Source: Pyrus communis (Eukaryota; Streptophyta; Magnoliopsida; Rosales; Rosaceae). From it: 64,000 nt of DNA. Positions 13,691-24,972 of the stretch are shown piece by piece. A program made the position numbers and the translations under genes. The notes under the pieces are model-generated. The model was not told where the DNA came from and did no database searches. It saw only the letters and a list, made by a program, of their open reading frames with translations. How positions within the stretch are numbered: the first letter of the stretch is position 1; every line of letters begins with the position of its first letter. The stretch is taken from positions 1,922,001-1,986,000 of the forward strand of contig NC_084815.1 in the NCBI RefSeq assembly GCF_963583255.1, read 5' to 3'.

Positions 13691-13915
13691 GTTGTAGCAA
13701 AATGATTGTTTTAACTCGGGAGACCTTTATTCAACGTGCCACGTCATTCCAACCGCCAATTAAACAGAAGAAAGCGGGTCCTACTCAGACTACCAATCAC
13801 GACCGTAACCCACTTGCTGCCTGCTTCCTCGTGACTGTGGAGCCCAGGGGATCCCCGTCGGATCAAGAAACCACGATTCCTTTTTCCTTCCAGTTTTCCA
13901 AGACGCCCCGCCAAA

Positions 13916-14812
13916 TTACGCAACGTCGACACCGACTTCGCCCGCCCACGCCCCGGACCTCCGACCCGAAACGAACCGCTTCATGCCGCCCAAACCAGGC
14001 GGTTCGCTCTCCACGCTGTGTCTCGGCGTCGAGTCGATAGACAGCGCGTCGAAATCGTACGCCGCCGCCCTGTCGCGCGCTCTCGACGTCGACATCACGC
14101 TGCTGTTTCTCGGCGGCGAGTCTTCCACGAACGGCGATTTCGCCGATTTCTCCCGGTGTCCTCCGTGCCTAAAAATCGCCCGAAAACTCGCAAAGAAACC
14201 GAGTTTTCGTCTCTCCGCCACCGGTTTAACGGACTTCTCCATGGACGTCTCGGCCGACGATCCGTGCCGATTCCTGAACCGACGCTTTCTATCCCTCTTC
14301 GATCTCACCCTCCCCATACACGAGACGTTAGGAGACGACGGCTCGATCATCGGAGCGTCCGATTTCCCGACGGATCCGGTCCGTTTCGGGAACAGTCTCG
14401 TGTTTCCGGCCTTGGAGTGCCGCCGGTTCTTCGGGTCGGCGTAGTTGTGCTTCTGCGGCTTCGGAAGCCCGATGATCGCCGCCTTCGACTTCAAGTTCTT
14501 CGAAAACCGCTGCGAGCTCGAATTCGAGTGCGAATATTGATTCGAATTCAAGTTATTGGCGTTGGAGTTTCCTTTGGTGGAGTCTTTGCGCTCGTAGAAG
14601 GCGTTGCGGTCGAACCACTCGTACTCTGCGTCTTTCGAGAGCCAGAAGGATTCCGGCGGGAAATCCGGCGCAACTTGCGGTTCATCGGCATCTTCTTCCG
14701 GCCGGTCGTGTCCGGCAGTGGTGGCGTCAGCCTGCGTCTCGCAGGCGATTTTCCTATCCATTGAGCCCCCCGCACACGCCGAAACTAGTGTTTCCAAATC
14801 GACTTGTGGCAT
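13916..14812 (-). CDS. Plant-specific basic protein of unknown function, single exon
   Basis: A 298-aa open frame from ATG at 14812 to TAA at 13916, clearly GC-rich (many CG dinucleotides) against AT-rich flanks. The protein is hydrophilic and basic. It has an acidic N-terminal third, then a conserved-looking block, SFWLSKDAEYEWFDRNAFYE (about 55-75). An Asn/Ser-rich linker follows, then SKAAIIGLPKPQ (about 110-120), Arg/Lys-rich segments (RSKRDRKRRFRNRH), and C-terminal GMKRFVSGRRSGAW. I recall uncharacterised proteins of land plants with the same WLSKDAE and GLPKPQ blocks, but I cannot name a function. No membrane segment or signal peptide is seen. The long plus-strand Arg-rich frames over the same DNA are shadows of it. 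Confidence 0.75.
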   Translation of the reverse strand: MPQVDLETLVSACAGGSMDRKIACETQADATTAGHDRPEEDADEPQVAPDFPPESFWLSKDAEYEWFDRNAFYERKDSTKGNSNANNLNSNQYSHSNSSSQRFSKNLKSKAAIIGLPKPQKHNYADPKNRRHSKAGNTRLFPKRTGSVGKSDAPMIEPSSPNVSCMGRVRSKRDRKRRFRNRHGSSAETSMEKSVKPVAERRKLGFFASFRAIFRHGGHREKSAKSPFVEDSPPRNSSVMSTSRARDRAAAYDFDALSIDSTPRHSVESEPPGLGGMKRFVSGRRSGAWAGEVGVDVA

Positions 14813-14844
14813 ATCGCAGAAAAAAAAAAATTTTATGAAAACTT

Positions 14845-14880
14845 AGAGGGAGAAGGAGAGAGAGGAGAGAGAGAGAGAGA
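14845..14880. repeat. GA-rich tract (CT-rich leader of the minus-strand gene)
   Basis: GAGAGA-type repeats lie 30-70 bp upstream of the minus-strand ATG at 14812, so the leader is CT-rich on the coding strand. CT-rich 5'UTRs are common in plants. Confidence 0.6.
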
Positions 14881-14913
14881 CATATGAGGAAGTTGTGAGA
14901 GGGGGAAGAAGGA

Positions 14914-14921
14914 CTTATAAA
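14914..14921 (-). promoter_or_regulatory. Possible TATA box for the gene at 13916-14812
   Basis: On the minus strand this reads TTTATAAG, about 100 bp before the ATG, with the CT-rich tract in between. Position and sequence are suitable; nothing else supports it. Confidence 0.35.
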
Positions 14922-14999
14922 GGTGTGTTGTTTACGCTGTTCTAAACATCTCTGTTAGGTGACTGGCCATCACCTGGCAATCACCTGATTAATATCTTG

Positions 15000-15440
15000 A
15001 CGTTTGAAAATTAAAAAATGATGTCTAGATCTGCTGAGAATTCTAAACCGCTTAGACACCTACCTAGTCCTTCCAAACCCGCTTAGACACCTGCTTAGGT
15101 TGCGACTCACTTAAACAGAAAATAGATAACTTTATTTTGCATTTTATTTTATTTTCAATAAATTATAAAGACTTGTTGAATACTTAAATGAATACACATT
15201 ATATGTTTGTTCCCCATGTTTTCATTATGTTCCAATACTTCATAATATATATGCCAGTCTATTTTGTAGTTTATGATGAAATTATATATATTTTAAGTAC
15301 AAACCAATACTTATGTACATGAAATATAATAGATCTACTTAAATCCGCCTAATCCTTCTAAATGCCCATCTAGACCCCGCTTGGCCGCCTAGGGGCTAGG
15401 TCCCAGCCCACCGCTCGATTAGCACTTAACTTCTTTTAGA
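15000..15440. repeat. Dispersed repeat (GCCTAG-rich ends, AT-rich core)
   Basis: Both ends carry words such as CGCTTAGACACCT and GGCCGCCTAGGGGCTAGG around an AT-rich middle with the phrase TTCATTATGTTCCAATACTT. The same phrases recur near 27190-27475 (TTCATTATATTCCAATACTT, TTCGCCTAGGCC), and the CGCTTAGGCG words recur near 28905-28945. It is therefore a family dispersed in this window, probably a non-autonomous transposon. Its class is not determined. Confidence 0.55.
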
Positions 15441-15513
15441 ACCTTGGTTGTTTATGGATTTCAAAGTAGCACTTAACGTCTTTTAGAACCTTGGTTGTTT
15501 ATGGACTTCAAAG
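15420..15513. repeat. 47-bp tandem duplication
   Basis: Two head-to-tail copies (15420-15466 and 15467-15513) of a segment containing CTTTTAGAACCTTGGTTG differ at only a few positions. It sits at the right end of the dispersed repeat that begins near 15000. Confidence 0.8.
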
Positions 15514-16198
15514 TCATTGAAGTCTCCGATGAGAAGTAATATAATTTCCTTTTTATTATTTTTTATTTGTTATATATATTTTTTTTCATTTATTTATTTT
15601 GTTTGACTCGTGCTGGGTGGTTTCATTTTGTTTGACTCATTTATTTATTTAGTTTTTGTCATATGATAAAGTTTGTTAAATTAAATGTTAGATTAGTTAC
15701 TATTGAGATTTAAACTCACATCGTCATACAAGGACTCAATTCATTTTCACCACTGTGGTAAATGGCCACTTGCGAGAAAATGAGTTTTCAAAACCAGTCA
15801 TGTTCTTTTAAAATCCTTTTAGTCTTTTTTTTTTTTTGTTTTTTTTTGCTTTTGAGCCAACGATATTATCTACATTAAAGAGAAGGATGTGGACTTAATC
15901 TCACAATGAGTTAACAATAATGTTCAAATTCGCTTTTGGCAAGAATCGAACCTAAAACCTTTCACTTACAAAAGAAGAGAAATATCACTAGATCGTAGTA
16001 CGAAATAACAAAATTATATTATTTTTGATTTAAAGGTTTTAAATGTTTGACAACTTAAAAGAAAGCAAAACCAATTTATTTTTTGTTTTTTTATTAAGTT
16101 GTCAAATATTTTTAATCTTTAAATATAAACTGATATAAATTTTCAACTAATTTGTATTTGATTCTTACAAGTCCGAGAACATGAGAAGAGTGGGGACT
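15514..16198. other. AT-rich spacer
   Basis: Poly-T stretches and short AT-rich words; no gene or paired repeat is visible. Confidence 0.5.
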
Positions 16199-16207
16199 CT
16201 TTCGAAA

Positions 16208-17161
16208 GGCTTTTTAGTCAAAATGGTCCCTGAGATTATCCGACATCCATCATTTTGGTCATTCCGTTAAAAATTCCGTTAAGTGTCCTAAAGCTCTTGG
16301 CCAGAAGTTTGGGCAATTTTTAAAGCTTCGTAACTCAATCGTTTCTTAACCAAATTCGACCCATAATATATCAAAATCAAGATAGGAAAGTGTAGAATAA
16401 GATTATACCTATTTGGAAGCCTAATGGTTGTCGGAGATAGTCGAGAAATAGCCTCAAAGTTGACTGATCCAAGGAAAAACTGAAAAACTCGTTGGAAATT
16501 GGGTAAATTTTAAATGTTTATAACTTCTTCAATACTCAACGAAATCAAGTGATTCAAAACAAAAACCATAGTTCTTGATGAGACGAAGAGAATGGTATCT
16601 TTTTCAATGGCTAACTCGCCGTGGTTTGGCCGTAAAATGACTCAAAAGTGGTTGTCTTAGTCTCAAGTTAGCGACTTTCAAGCCATTTTTCAGCCAAACC
16701 ATCATGGGCTATCCACAAAAAAATGTACCATTCTCTTCGTCTGGTCGAGAAGTATGATTTTCATTTTTGAATCACTTGATTTCGTTGAATATTGAAGAAT
16801 TTAAGAACGTTTAAAGTTTATCCGGTTTCCGGCGAGTTTTCCAGTTTTCCTTTGGACCAGTCAACTTTGTCATCTCCAACAACCATTGGGCTTATAAATA
16901 GGTATACTCTTATTCTACACTTTCTATCTTCATTTTGATATATTATGGGTCGAATTTAGTTAAAAAAATGATTGAGTTACGAAGCTTTGAAAATTGCCCA
17001 AACTTCTGGCCAAGAGCTCCGGGACACTTAACGGAATTTTTAACGGAATAACCAAAATGCTGGATGGTGGACAATCACAGGACCACTTCTATTGATTTGA
17101 AATCTCAAGGATTAAAGTGATGTGTTATGCAAATCTCAGAAATTATTTTGACTAAAAAGCC
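16208..17161. mobile_element. Mutator-type fold-back element, 954 bp
   Basis: The two halves are near-complete inverted copies. The left tip GGCTTTTTAGTC pairs with the right tip GACTAAAAAGCC. Inner words match in inverted order, such as GGGCAATTTTTAAAGCTTCG with CGAAGCTTTGAAAATTGCCC, and AGACGAAGAGAATGGTA with TACCATTCTCTTCGTCTG. Flanks are CTTTCGAAA (16199-16207) and ATTTCGAAA (17162-17170), an 8 of 9 match to the 9-bp duplication expected of Mutator-like elements. Each arm is over 400 bp. There is no transposase frame. If transcribed it would form a very long hairpin RNA. Confidence 0.8.
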
Positions 17162-17171
17162 ATTTCGAAAA

Positions 17172-19475
17172 GGTGAAAAAGAATAAACTTTTCGTAATTC
17201 GAAAGCAGATGATACAAAACACTGATTGCTTTACGCACTCGTTGATTATTTTTTTCTTTCGTTGGTGTCTCTCTAATTAATATTTGTTTTCTTTTCCTTT
17301 TGTTGGTTCTTTTTTACTTGGCTTTTACAACGGCTTGGCTTGCATTTTCACTATAAAACACTAGAAATTTCTGTAAGTTCAAAAATCATATTTGTCAAAA
17401 GCAAACTATACACAAAAAAATAATTGAAAGCGCTTTTTAAATAATCAAATACAAAATAATTTGAATTAGTGACTCCAAATTGGAATTCTCGTGTTTTTCT
17501 TTGACTCTAATTTGGATAAATACACTTTGTTCGCCATGTCATTCTACTGAAGTATTAGCCACTGTTTTATTGTTGGTATTTATCTATGTGACATTTTCAT
17601 GTAAGCTCATCAGATATCTATTTGTTGCATGCGTAGTGCTACCCATACATTATTTTTTACTTCTTACACTCTTTTTAATTTTCGACCATCAGATTAAATG
17701 AAGTGAAGAACATAAATGATAAAAAGATATCAAGGGTGTGTGTGATGTAAAAATAAGTATGTGAATAGTACTACCCTTGTTGTATATATCTTTTCACTTT
17801 TTATGTTTTTTATTTGTATATGAACAACATATATTAGAAAACGCGTTAACAAATATGTCTGTTTGTATGTCCAAATAACACCACTTGTTTTTATAATATA
17901 TTAATTTCTCATAATCTAGTAATAAAATGAGAAATGACAAAAGAAATGCATCATATCGTAGACTTTATATGTTCATCTGACAAAGTGACAAAAATTGAGA
18001 AGAACCACATTGTGGTTTGTAAATAAAGTTAAGATTAAGACTGATCGAGTACGAAGCGTTGCATCAATTTTAACCTATTATCAACACTTACTACAAAAAT
18101 TTGGGTGGCCGAGAAAAATAATTGTAAGTTAGGAAGATATTTCTCTAATAAAAAATAAAATAAAATAAATTTCTGAATGTCTCCACCTAATTGACGTCCA
18201 AATCCAACAAGGAATACGTCCAAATCCAATTGAAAAGATAATATTATTCCATGACAACTTGCTGCGCTAATACTTTATTTAACTGCTCCCAATGATCCAG
18301 GTCAGGTGTCCCGATATGCATGCCGATCACCGACAGATTGGGACGAAAGTCTCAAACGGTCTTTAAATTGAATAATTTTTTTATAAATACAATTTTTAGA
18401 TAATGATAAAAAGAATAAACAATTTGATTATGATGTTCAAAAGGTAATAGTTCGTCAATCGTAAGTGAAGAGACAAGTAAGTTTTCATTAAAAAAATTAC
18501 AAGTATTATTTTATTTAAATATTAAAATACAGCCATCACACTGTAACGTAATGTTTTTATTTTATGATGACATGATATTATTATAATTTACGAACGTAAA
18601 GTAACTAAGTAGTATACTAAAAAGGTTGCCAATTGGTTACTCATTATTAAAATACTTTTAGAAAATACTACTTCATCGAGCGATATTATTTACACTAAAA
18701 GAGAGAGAGAGAGAGAGAGTTGTTTTTTTTTTTTTTTTTCTTTTCCTCTTTCCTCGTCTTTTTTCTTCCTCATTCATTAGGACAGATTAAATGAGAAGCA
18801 AATATCACAATTCAAAACAAAAATATGCAAAAGGTAAAAACGAACATGAAAAATCATTCCCGGCCCTAGAAATAATATCAATATTTACATCTATCTCATG
18901 GGATCATCAGCTAATTAATCGCTTTAGAAGATTGAGAGGTAGCTGGTTGGTCAATTTTGAGCCTTTTATTATATTTATATATTATGGCCTATATATATTG
19001 GAAGGTAAATGGCATGCTTCGATGTCCTTAAATCAGGGGAAACAAAATTATTAGTAGCAATTAACTTGCAGGCATGCAGCAGCAATATGCGTGATTGCAT
19101 GTGATATGATGGGTTGCTATGTCTCCTACTCGTTAACATGATTTCGCTTGCAATGTCTCATATGATCACACACTGACATATGAGAGTCCATCCATGCATG
19201 TCCCAGGCCGGCTCCTTAGTCGAGATTCTCTCCGTATTTCTATGTCTGTAGTCTAAGGAATCGAAAATCCAGACCGTTGAAGAAAGGGAGGAAGAGAGAT
19301 CTGGTTAGGCCAGTGAAATGAACTAATAAAGAACATAAAATTGAAAATGAGTGGTCCAATTTTCTGTTGACTCCGGACATAAAGATCCGGAGAGGTCTTA
19401 GCCCCTTTTCTCTCACTACTGTAGATTCATTTTGTCTATATACATTCCCACATACACACATACATACGTAAATAC

Positions 19476-19507
<32 letters not shown>

Positions 19508-21973
19508 TGCACATATGAATATATGTTTATATATAAAATTTCGGAGAGAAAACAAGAGTGGTGAAATAAGTCGAACACTAGCCTAACTGTGGAGATTAGT
19601 GCTTAATCTCATTAATGTTGATATCTTGATGTACACAAAAGTTGGATCAATAATTAACCAACAGTTGATGAAGTTCACTTCTGCAGGTTTGTGATGTCTG
19701 GTGAAGTGCAAATTAGAAGGGAAAATATCGAAGGACACTGGTGTGGTACTGGCTGAAAATTTTCTGATACTGAACTTAGCAAAGAGCGATTAAAATGTTA
19801 GTGAGCAGTACTGCCTTAAGGTAGTAAATGATGATTACCAACAAAAGGGAATAGTTGTTTCTATTTTATAAAGGTGAGGTGGGAGGACATTCTTAAACTT
19901 GGCCATTGTGAAATTTATGAGGTTCGCTAGGTCGGAGGAAAATCTCTCATTGGTTATGAGAAGAGTCAATAGGTGTGGTTGCCACGTGTTGTGGCGCTCA
20001 CTTGTTTGGGTTTAATCCAAGTGTTTCAGCATGAATGCTTCAATAAGCTCCTTAGACATGGTGCCTTAGCGGTAACATGCACTTGGTAATTTCGGGATTG
20101 ATCATATATATGTATATGTGGTACAAACAATTGAAGCCATACTATTCACACCTAAAAGATTACGTGATATATTTCTTTAGTTCATTTGATTACACGAATT
20201 TGAGTAGGATAGTTGTAATAATTCAATTGGTTATGGAAGTTGCTTGTACGTACATACATGCAGGATAGGAGAATGTTTAGTACGTAATTGATAGCATTAC
20301 TGCTTAACAACTATGAACTCTTTCCAACCACCCCCTTTCTTATGTAATAGTTATATCCAAGATTACAACGACCTTTGGGATGCTATACCTACCATATACT
20401 TGGGTACGTATACTTCATCCAACCATTTTTCAACCAGTATTTCATAATCTTGCATAATTAATATTTAAGCGCACCTGCTAATTGGCTTTAATTTGGTAAC
20501 ATCATCTTTATGTACATTCATTTCTATTAATTATTTATAAACAGTATTCGTATTCAAACCAAAGGCCAAAATGAATTTGCTAAAAAAAGCAGGGCGAAAT
20601 TTAGCGGCCAGGGTCAAACTACATATAGGAAAGCCCTCAACCTCAAGCACCTCGGTAGGTCCCAACATGTGTATTTCAAGCCAAGATTTAACTCCGCATA
20701 ACTGGAGAGGAAAAAATCTAGCATTAATACAATAATATTCTTTAAAATATTAAGTTTTGAAGAGCTAAAATATAAGTTAAAGGCTACGTTTAGCCCTTCG
20801 TGACTGGAGATGAATAATTTACATAACATGTTATATTCTTTAAAATATTCCTCTCAGTGTTTTGTTTTGTAATTTGCCTTATATCACTCCTTGTCTTATT
20901 CTTTGTGAATAGTTTACACTACAAATTATATGGTTCTCTCTAACCCATTATAAATAGTTTACAATAATTACAATTAATTTACAATATTATAAGATGATTC
21001 TAGAATAATTAATCCTAGTCTAACAGTATGAGATTCCTTAGTCATGTTTAATTAGTGAGGGAGTTATTAACTTCACTGGAAGAGGAATGAAATTATCCAA
21101 ATGACAGTGGAACAGAGAATAAGAAGATGAAGGTTTAGAAGGAAATGAAAGCTTGTATTGGTATTTTCTAAGTTGAATAAATTACAAAAAATGAGAGAAA
21201 GTTTACAAATATAACTAAGTACTGGTTTGATACTGAGGTATTTTTATAAAAAGTGGGTATAAAAAAAAGGCTGAAAACGTGAACTAGCAAAAATGAGCTT
21301 ATTCTCACAACACAGCAGAAACAATTTTTTTTTCAAAGTACAACAATACCAAACCAGTCCTAACTCTATATTCTTCTAACAAACTCTTCTAATAGCTTTC
21401 ATCAGCTAGACCAATCTTCACTATTCAGTTATAAATCAATCTCCTCCATAGATCTGTTAATAAGAATGACAAAACCTATTTGATACTCGAGCGTTCTAGT
21501 TTAATTATTTTTAATTACAAGCGATATTCTAGTTTAATATTAAACTAATAAAGGGAGTATTGTTAAAGTTTCAAAGATGATTTAGTAGCCCACTACTAAT
21601 CACATTCAAACTATTTATTATGAGATATCAGTCCGACTAGAACTGAAACCATTTAGTATTAAGAAAAATTTAACTTAATGAGGATTTTTTTTTAATGTGG
21701 GACATGCTTTAAGAAGTATATATAAACCTTTGATATGTAAAGTGAACAATGGTTACATAAATAAATCCTAAAATAATATCAAAGTTTGAATTTTATAGCT
21801 TCATGGCTTAACGTACGATTAAGGTTTGGCTAGCTGAACTAAACCAAGTCGAGTAATGAAAGGGACATGTGGTTGGTGGGGTAATGCTACACTGTTGGGA
21901 GTCCGAGAAGAGGTCATGGTTTTGTAGATAAACACGACTTGGCTGTTGCAAATTCAATCGTAATTTCTATTTT
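17172..21973. other. Spacer without recognisable genes; microsatellites
   Basis: No protein-coding or RNA gene could be supported over these 4.8 kb. It contains a GA microsatellite with an adjacent poly-T run (about 18699-18741), an ACAT/AT microsatellite (about 19449-19507), and two related modules near 20690 and 20800 sharing the words CTGGAGA and ATATTCTTTAAAATATT. Confidence 0.5.
19449..19507. repeat. Compound (ACAT)n-(AT)n microsatellite
   Basis: Tetranucleotide ACAT/TACA repeats pass directly into an AT run. Confidence 0.8.
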
Positions 21974-22284
21974 TGTTGAATGAAGTGCCATGTCAGCATA
22001 AGTAGATAGTGAGTGGAGTGCCATGTCAGCAGGGTTGTTAGACTGATTTGTTAGAAGTTGGTTATATAGTTAGATTAGTAGCTTAGCTGCTAAGTCTTGA
22101 GAGAGTATATATAACAATATTAGCTATGCAATTGTATTCATTCAAAATCATCAATACAAAAGATTTCATATCTCTCTCTTATTTTCTCTCAATTGTTTCT
22201 TAGCTTTTCTTTGTTCTTCTGGGTTCTTCTGCATTCTAAGTGTTTATGTAATTGTTGCAATAAAGAATTTTCTGTGAAAGATTG

Positions 22285-22670
22285 AAAATTGAAGGCCAAT
22301 AACCATTTATTGTTGTTTGAAGTATGAAGCTGAAGGCCAATAGCCATTTCTTGATGTTTGAAGTATGATGTTGAAGGCTGATAGCCGTTTCTTGATTGTA
22401 TGATTGGTGAAGTATTTCTGTCAAAGCATAAAGGTCGATAGCCGTTGCTTTTTGTTTGAGTATCTATTGAGTTTTTCACACGAACAAGGCCGATAGCCAG
22501 TAGTGTATATTCTTGGAATTGTTGTAATTCTTGAAGATTACTTGAGTAGTTGGTTTCTTGAGTAGTCAGAAGTGTGAGTAGAATTCTTGTTGTGAGGTGT
22601 TTGTTGGGATAGAGAGGCCGACATCTATTTCCCTTTTATGTCCCACTTCAGAAAGGCTGATAGGCAGAAG
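22285..22670 (+). repeat. Spaced GGCYGATAGCC motifs in the Copia leader
   Basis: About seven copies of a short motif (GGCCAATAGCC, GGCTGATAGCC, GGTCGATAGCC, GGCCGATAGCC and weaker forms) occur 40-130 bp apart between the 5' LTR and gag. The spacing is not constant. The best copies contain GGCT and AGCC around a 3-bp centre, so each could form a tiny hairpin. Confidence 0.6.
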
Positions 22671-22743
22671 CGTTTGAAGGGTTCTTGTAAAGATTCAATT
22701 TGTTTGTAGCGAGTAGTTTTTCATTTCTTGCTAGAGTTGATAC

Positions 22744-23860
22744 AATGGCCGATTCATGTGTCAAGATTGAAGGGTTGTTGGGAATGTTGACTGTAAAACT
22801 TCAGGATGATAATTTTGTTAAGTAGAGTTATCAATTCCAGTCATTTTTAAAGGGATATGATTTGTTTGGTTTCTTTCTTGGAGAAGCTCTTTGTCCACCC
22901 AAGTTTGTGATTCATACAGAAACTGGTGTAACAAAGGAAATTACTACAGCTTATAAAGAATGGGTAAGGACATATATGACATTGCTAAGTCTCCTTATTG
23001 CCACTTGATCCGATGAGGCAATGGAGCATGTCATTGGGTGCATGACATCTCATGAAGCCTGGACATGTTTACAAGAAAGGTTTGCATTGATCTCCGTTGT
23101 TCGAATCAATCAATTGAATAGTGAATTTCATACTATTCAAAAAGGTAGGAAATCAGTGGATCGATTTCTTTTACGAGTTATAGCTACCAAGGATCAACTT
23201 GTGTCTACTAGAGAAAGGATTACAGACAATGACTTTCTTATAACTATGTTGTCTAGATTACCACCTGAGTTTGAAATGATAAAGACTGTGATATTGGCTC
23301 GGGACTCTCCTATTTCATATAAAGATCTAAGCGGCTCAACTCCTTGGTGCAGAAGCAAGTATTGAGTCAAGAGTGAAATCATTAAGTGCATCCATGTTAG
23401 CAATGTATGTTCAAGGACAAGATATGGTTTTAATGGGTTCGCAAGTGCTTATAATGGTTTTGAGGTTGGTGAAAGTTCAAACTCTTAGAGGTACCAAAGA
23501 GGATATGAAGGAGAACAGTCTAATGATGCTCAATCTGGTATCTCACCTGAGTGTCAAATATGTTCTAGGAGGGGACACGCTGCAGCTAATTGCTATCATA
23601 GGGCTAATACTGGTAATTCAGGTTTCATTGTTTGTTAGATTTGTGGAAAGAGATGACACATTGCACTGGAGTGTTATCATCAAAACAATTTTGCCTATCA
23701 AGGTAATCCACCACCCTCTTCACTGATTGCAATGACTGCACAAGCCAATATTGGACAGAATGCACCACATAACAATCGACATGGGTTTTCAAATGAAGAT
23801 AATTGGATCATTGACACATGGGCTACTCATCATATGACTGCTAATCTAGACCAAAGGGCT
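22744..23860 (+). pseudogene. Copia gag and protease remnant
   Basis: From ATG at 22744 the frame reads MADSCVKIEGLL and continues as a Copia gag (HEAWTCLQERFA, then LPPEFEMIKT) with internal stops near 22826 and 23007. After 23365 the frame changes. There, CQICSRRGHAAANCYHR forms a CCHC zinc knuckle, and a second knuckle follows with its first cysteine followed by a stop. Near 23805-23840 the text NWIIDTWATHHMT corresponds to the protease motif D-T/S-G-A, but glycine is replaced by tryptophan, which would abolish catalysis. The protein is non-functional through stops, frameshift and the active-site change. Confidence 0.8.
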
Positions 23861-24377
23861 GCATAGTCCTTCGTTTCTCAAGCATTGTTACAATCTAAAG
23901 CTTGGAAATCCCAGCTTAGATTGAGGGGGGATGTTGAATGAAATGCCATGTCAGCATAAGTAGATAGTGACTGGAGTGCCATGTCAGCAAGGTTGTTAGA
24001 CTGATTTGTTAGAAGTCAGTTATATAGTTAGATTAGTAGCTTAGCTGCTAAGTCTTGAGAGAGTATATATAACAATCTTAGCTATGCAATTGTATTCATT
24101 CAGAATCATCAATACAAAAGATTTCATTTCTCTCTCTTGTTTTCTCTCAATTGTTTCTTAGCTTTTCTTTGTTCTTCTGGGTTCTTCTGCATTCTTGCAG
24201 AACTGTTATCAATTTTTACTCAATTATAAATGAATATGTGTTCACTTTGTTTTTATAATTTTAATTATTTAGACATGTATTCATCTATCGTTAAATAAAA
24301 GCAGGAGTTACTACTAAAATTGCAAAAGTCACGTGGTGTTCTTTACAAATGAAGACGAATGGTGGATTAATTATTAC

Positions 24378-24379
<2 letters not shown>

Positions 24380-24425
<46 letters not shown>
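24380..24425. repeat. (AT)n microsatellite
   Basis: About 23 AT dinucleotides without interruption. Confidence 0.95.
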
Positions 24426-24426
<1 letters not shown>

Positions 24427-24972
24427 CTCCCCATCCAAATTCCAAAGTAATTAAGCAAAGAAGCCGCCAAAAAGGACCTAATAAGTTATTTGCGTGAGCC
24501 ACGATGAACCTTCATCTCTTGTACACTTCTCAAAGACAAAGCTTTCTAACACTGGTCGACTAGTAATACCTTTCTTTTCTCTGCTTACCATATAATAGTC
24601 TTCACGCGTTAGAAGTAGGAATACATGGACCACAAGTTTTAATTGTCTCATGTGGCACTATAAAACATTAAAATTATGTCGTGTATATGATCTAAGTGAT
24701 TGTATGATAATTTACTAAATTGATGATTGTAAATATTTGTACCGTAATGATAAAAAAAAAACTCTATTTAAAAAGAGAAAAAATTGTATATTGATACAAT
24801 TTCAAGACCTTAAAATTAAAATGTTGCTAGCCCAAATTTTTTTTTTACCCTAATACATAAGAAAGTGTCCAACATCTTTTTGTTTGTTTTGTTTTTCTTT
24901 AAGAATCGACATTGTTGGGTCGCATTCATTTTGTCAACCCTAGGGAAAGTAACTTAACGCATTGAAAAACCA

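Larger units (their letters stand above)
21974..24195 (+). mobile_element. Internally deleted Ty1/Copia LTR retrotransposon
   Basis: Two 264-bp direct repeats (21974-22237 and 23932-24195) start TGTTGAATGAA and are nearly identical. They share internal words TATATAACAAT and TCATCAATACAAAAGATTTC, which look like TATA and transcript-start areas. A G-rich polypurine tract (23923-23931) touches the 3' LTR. Between the LTRs lie a leader, a decayed gag, and a scrap of protease, then the sequence jumps to the tract: integrase, reverse transcriptase and RNase H are missing. I see no clean primer-binding site or 5-bp target duplication, so the exact LTR ends are uncertain. The close LTR similarity suggests fairly recent insertion. 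Confidence 0.85.

Noticed and set aside
14018..14764. Plus-strand Arg-rich frames over the gene at 13916-14812
   Set aside because: They are antisense shadows of a GC-rich coding region with no protein-family features; the minus-strand frame has conserved-looking blocks.
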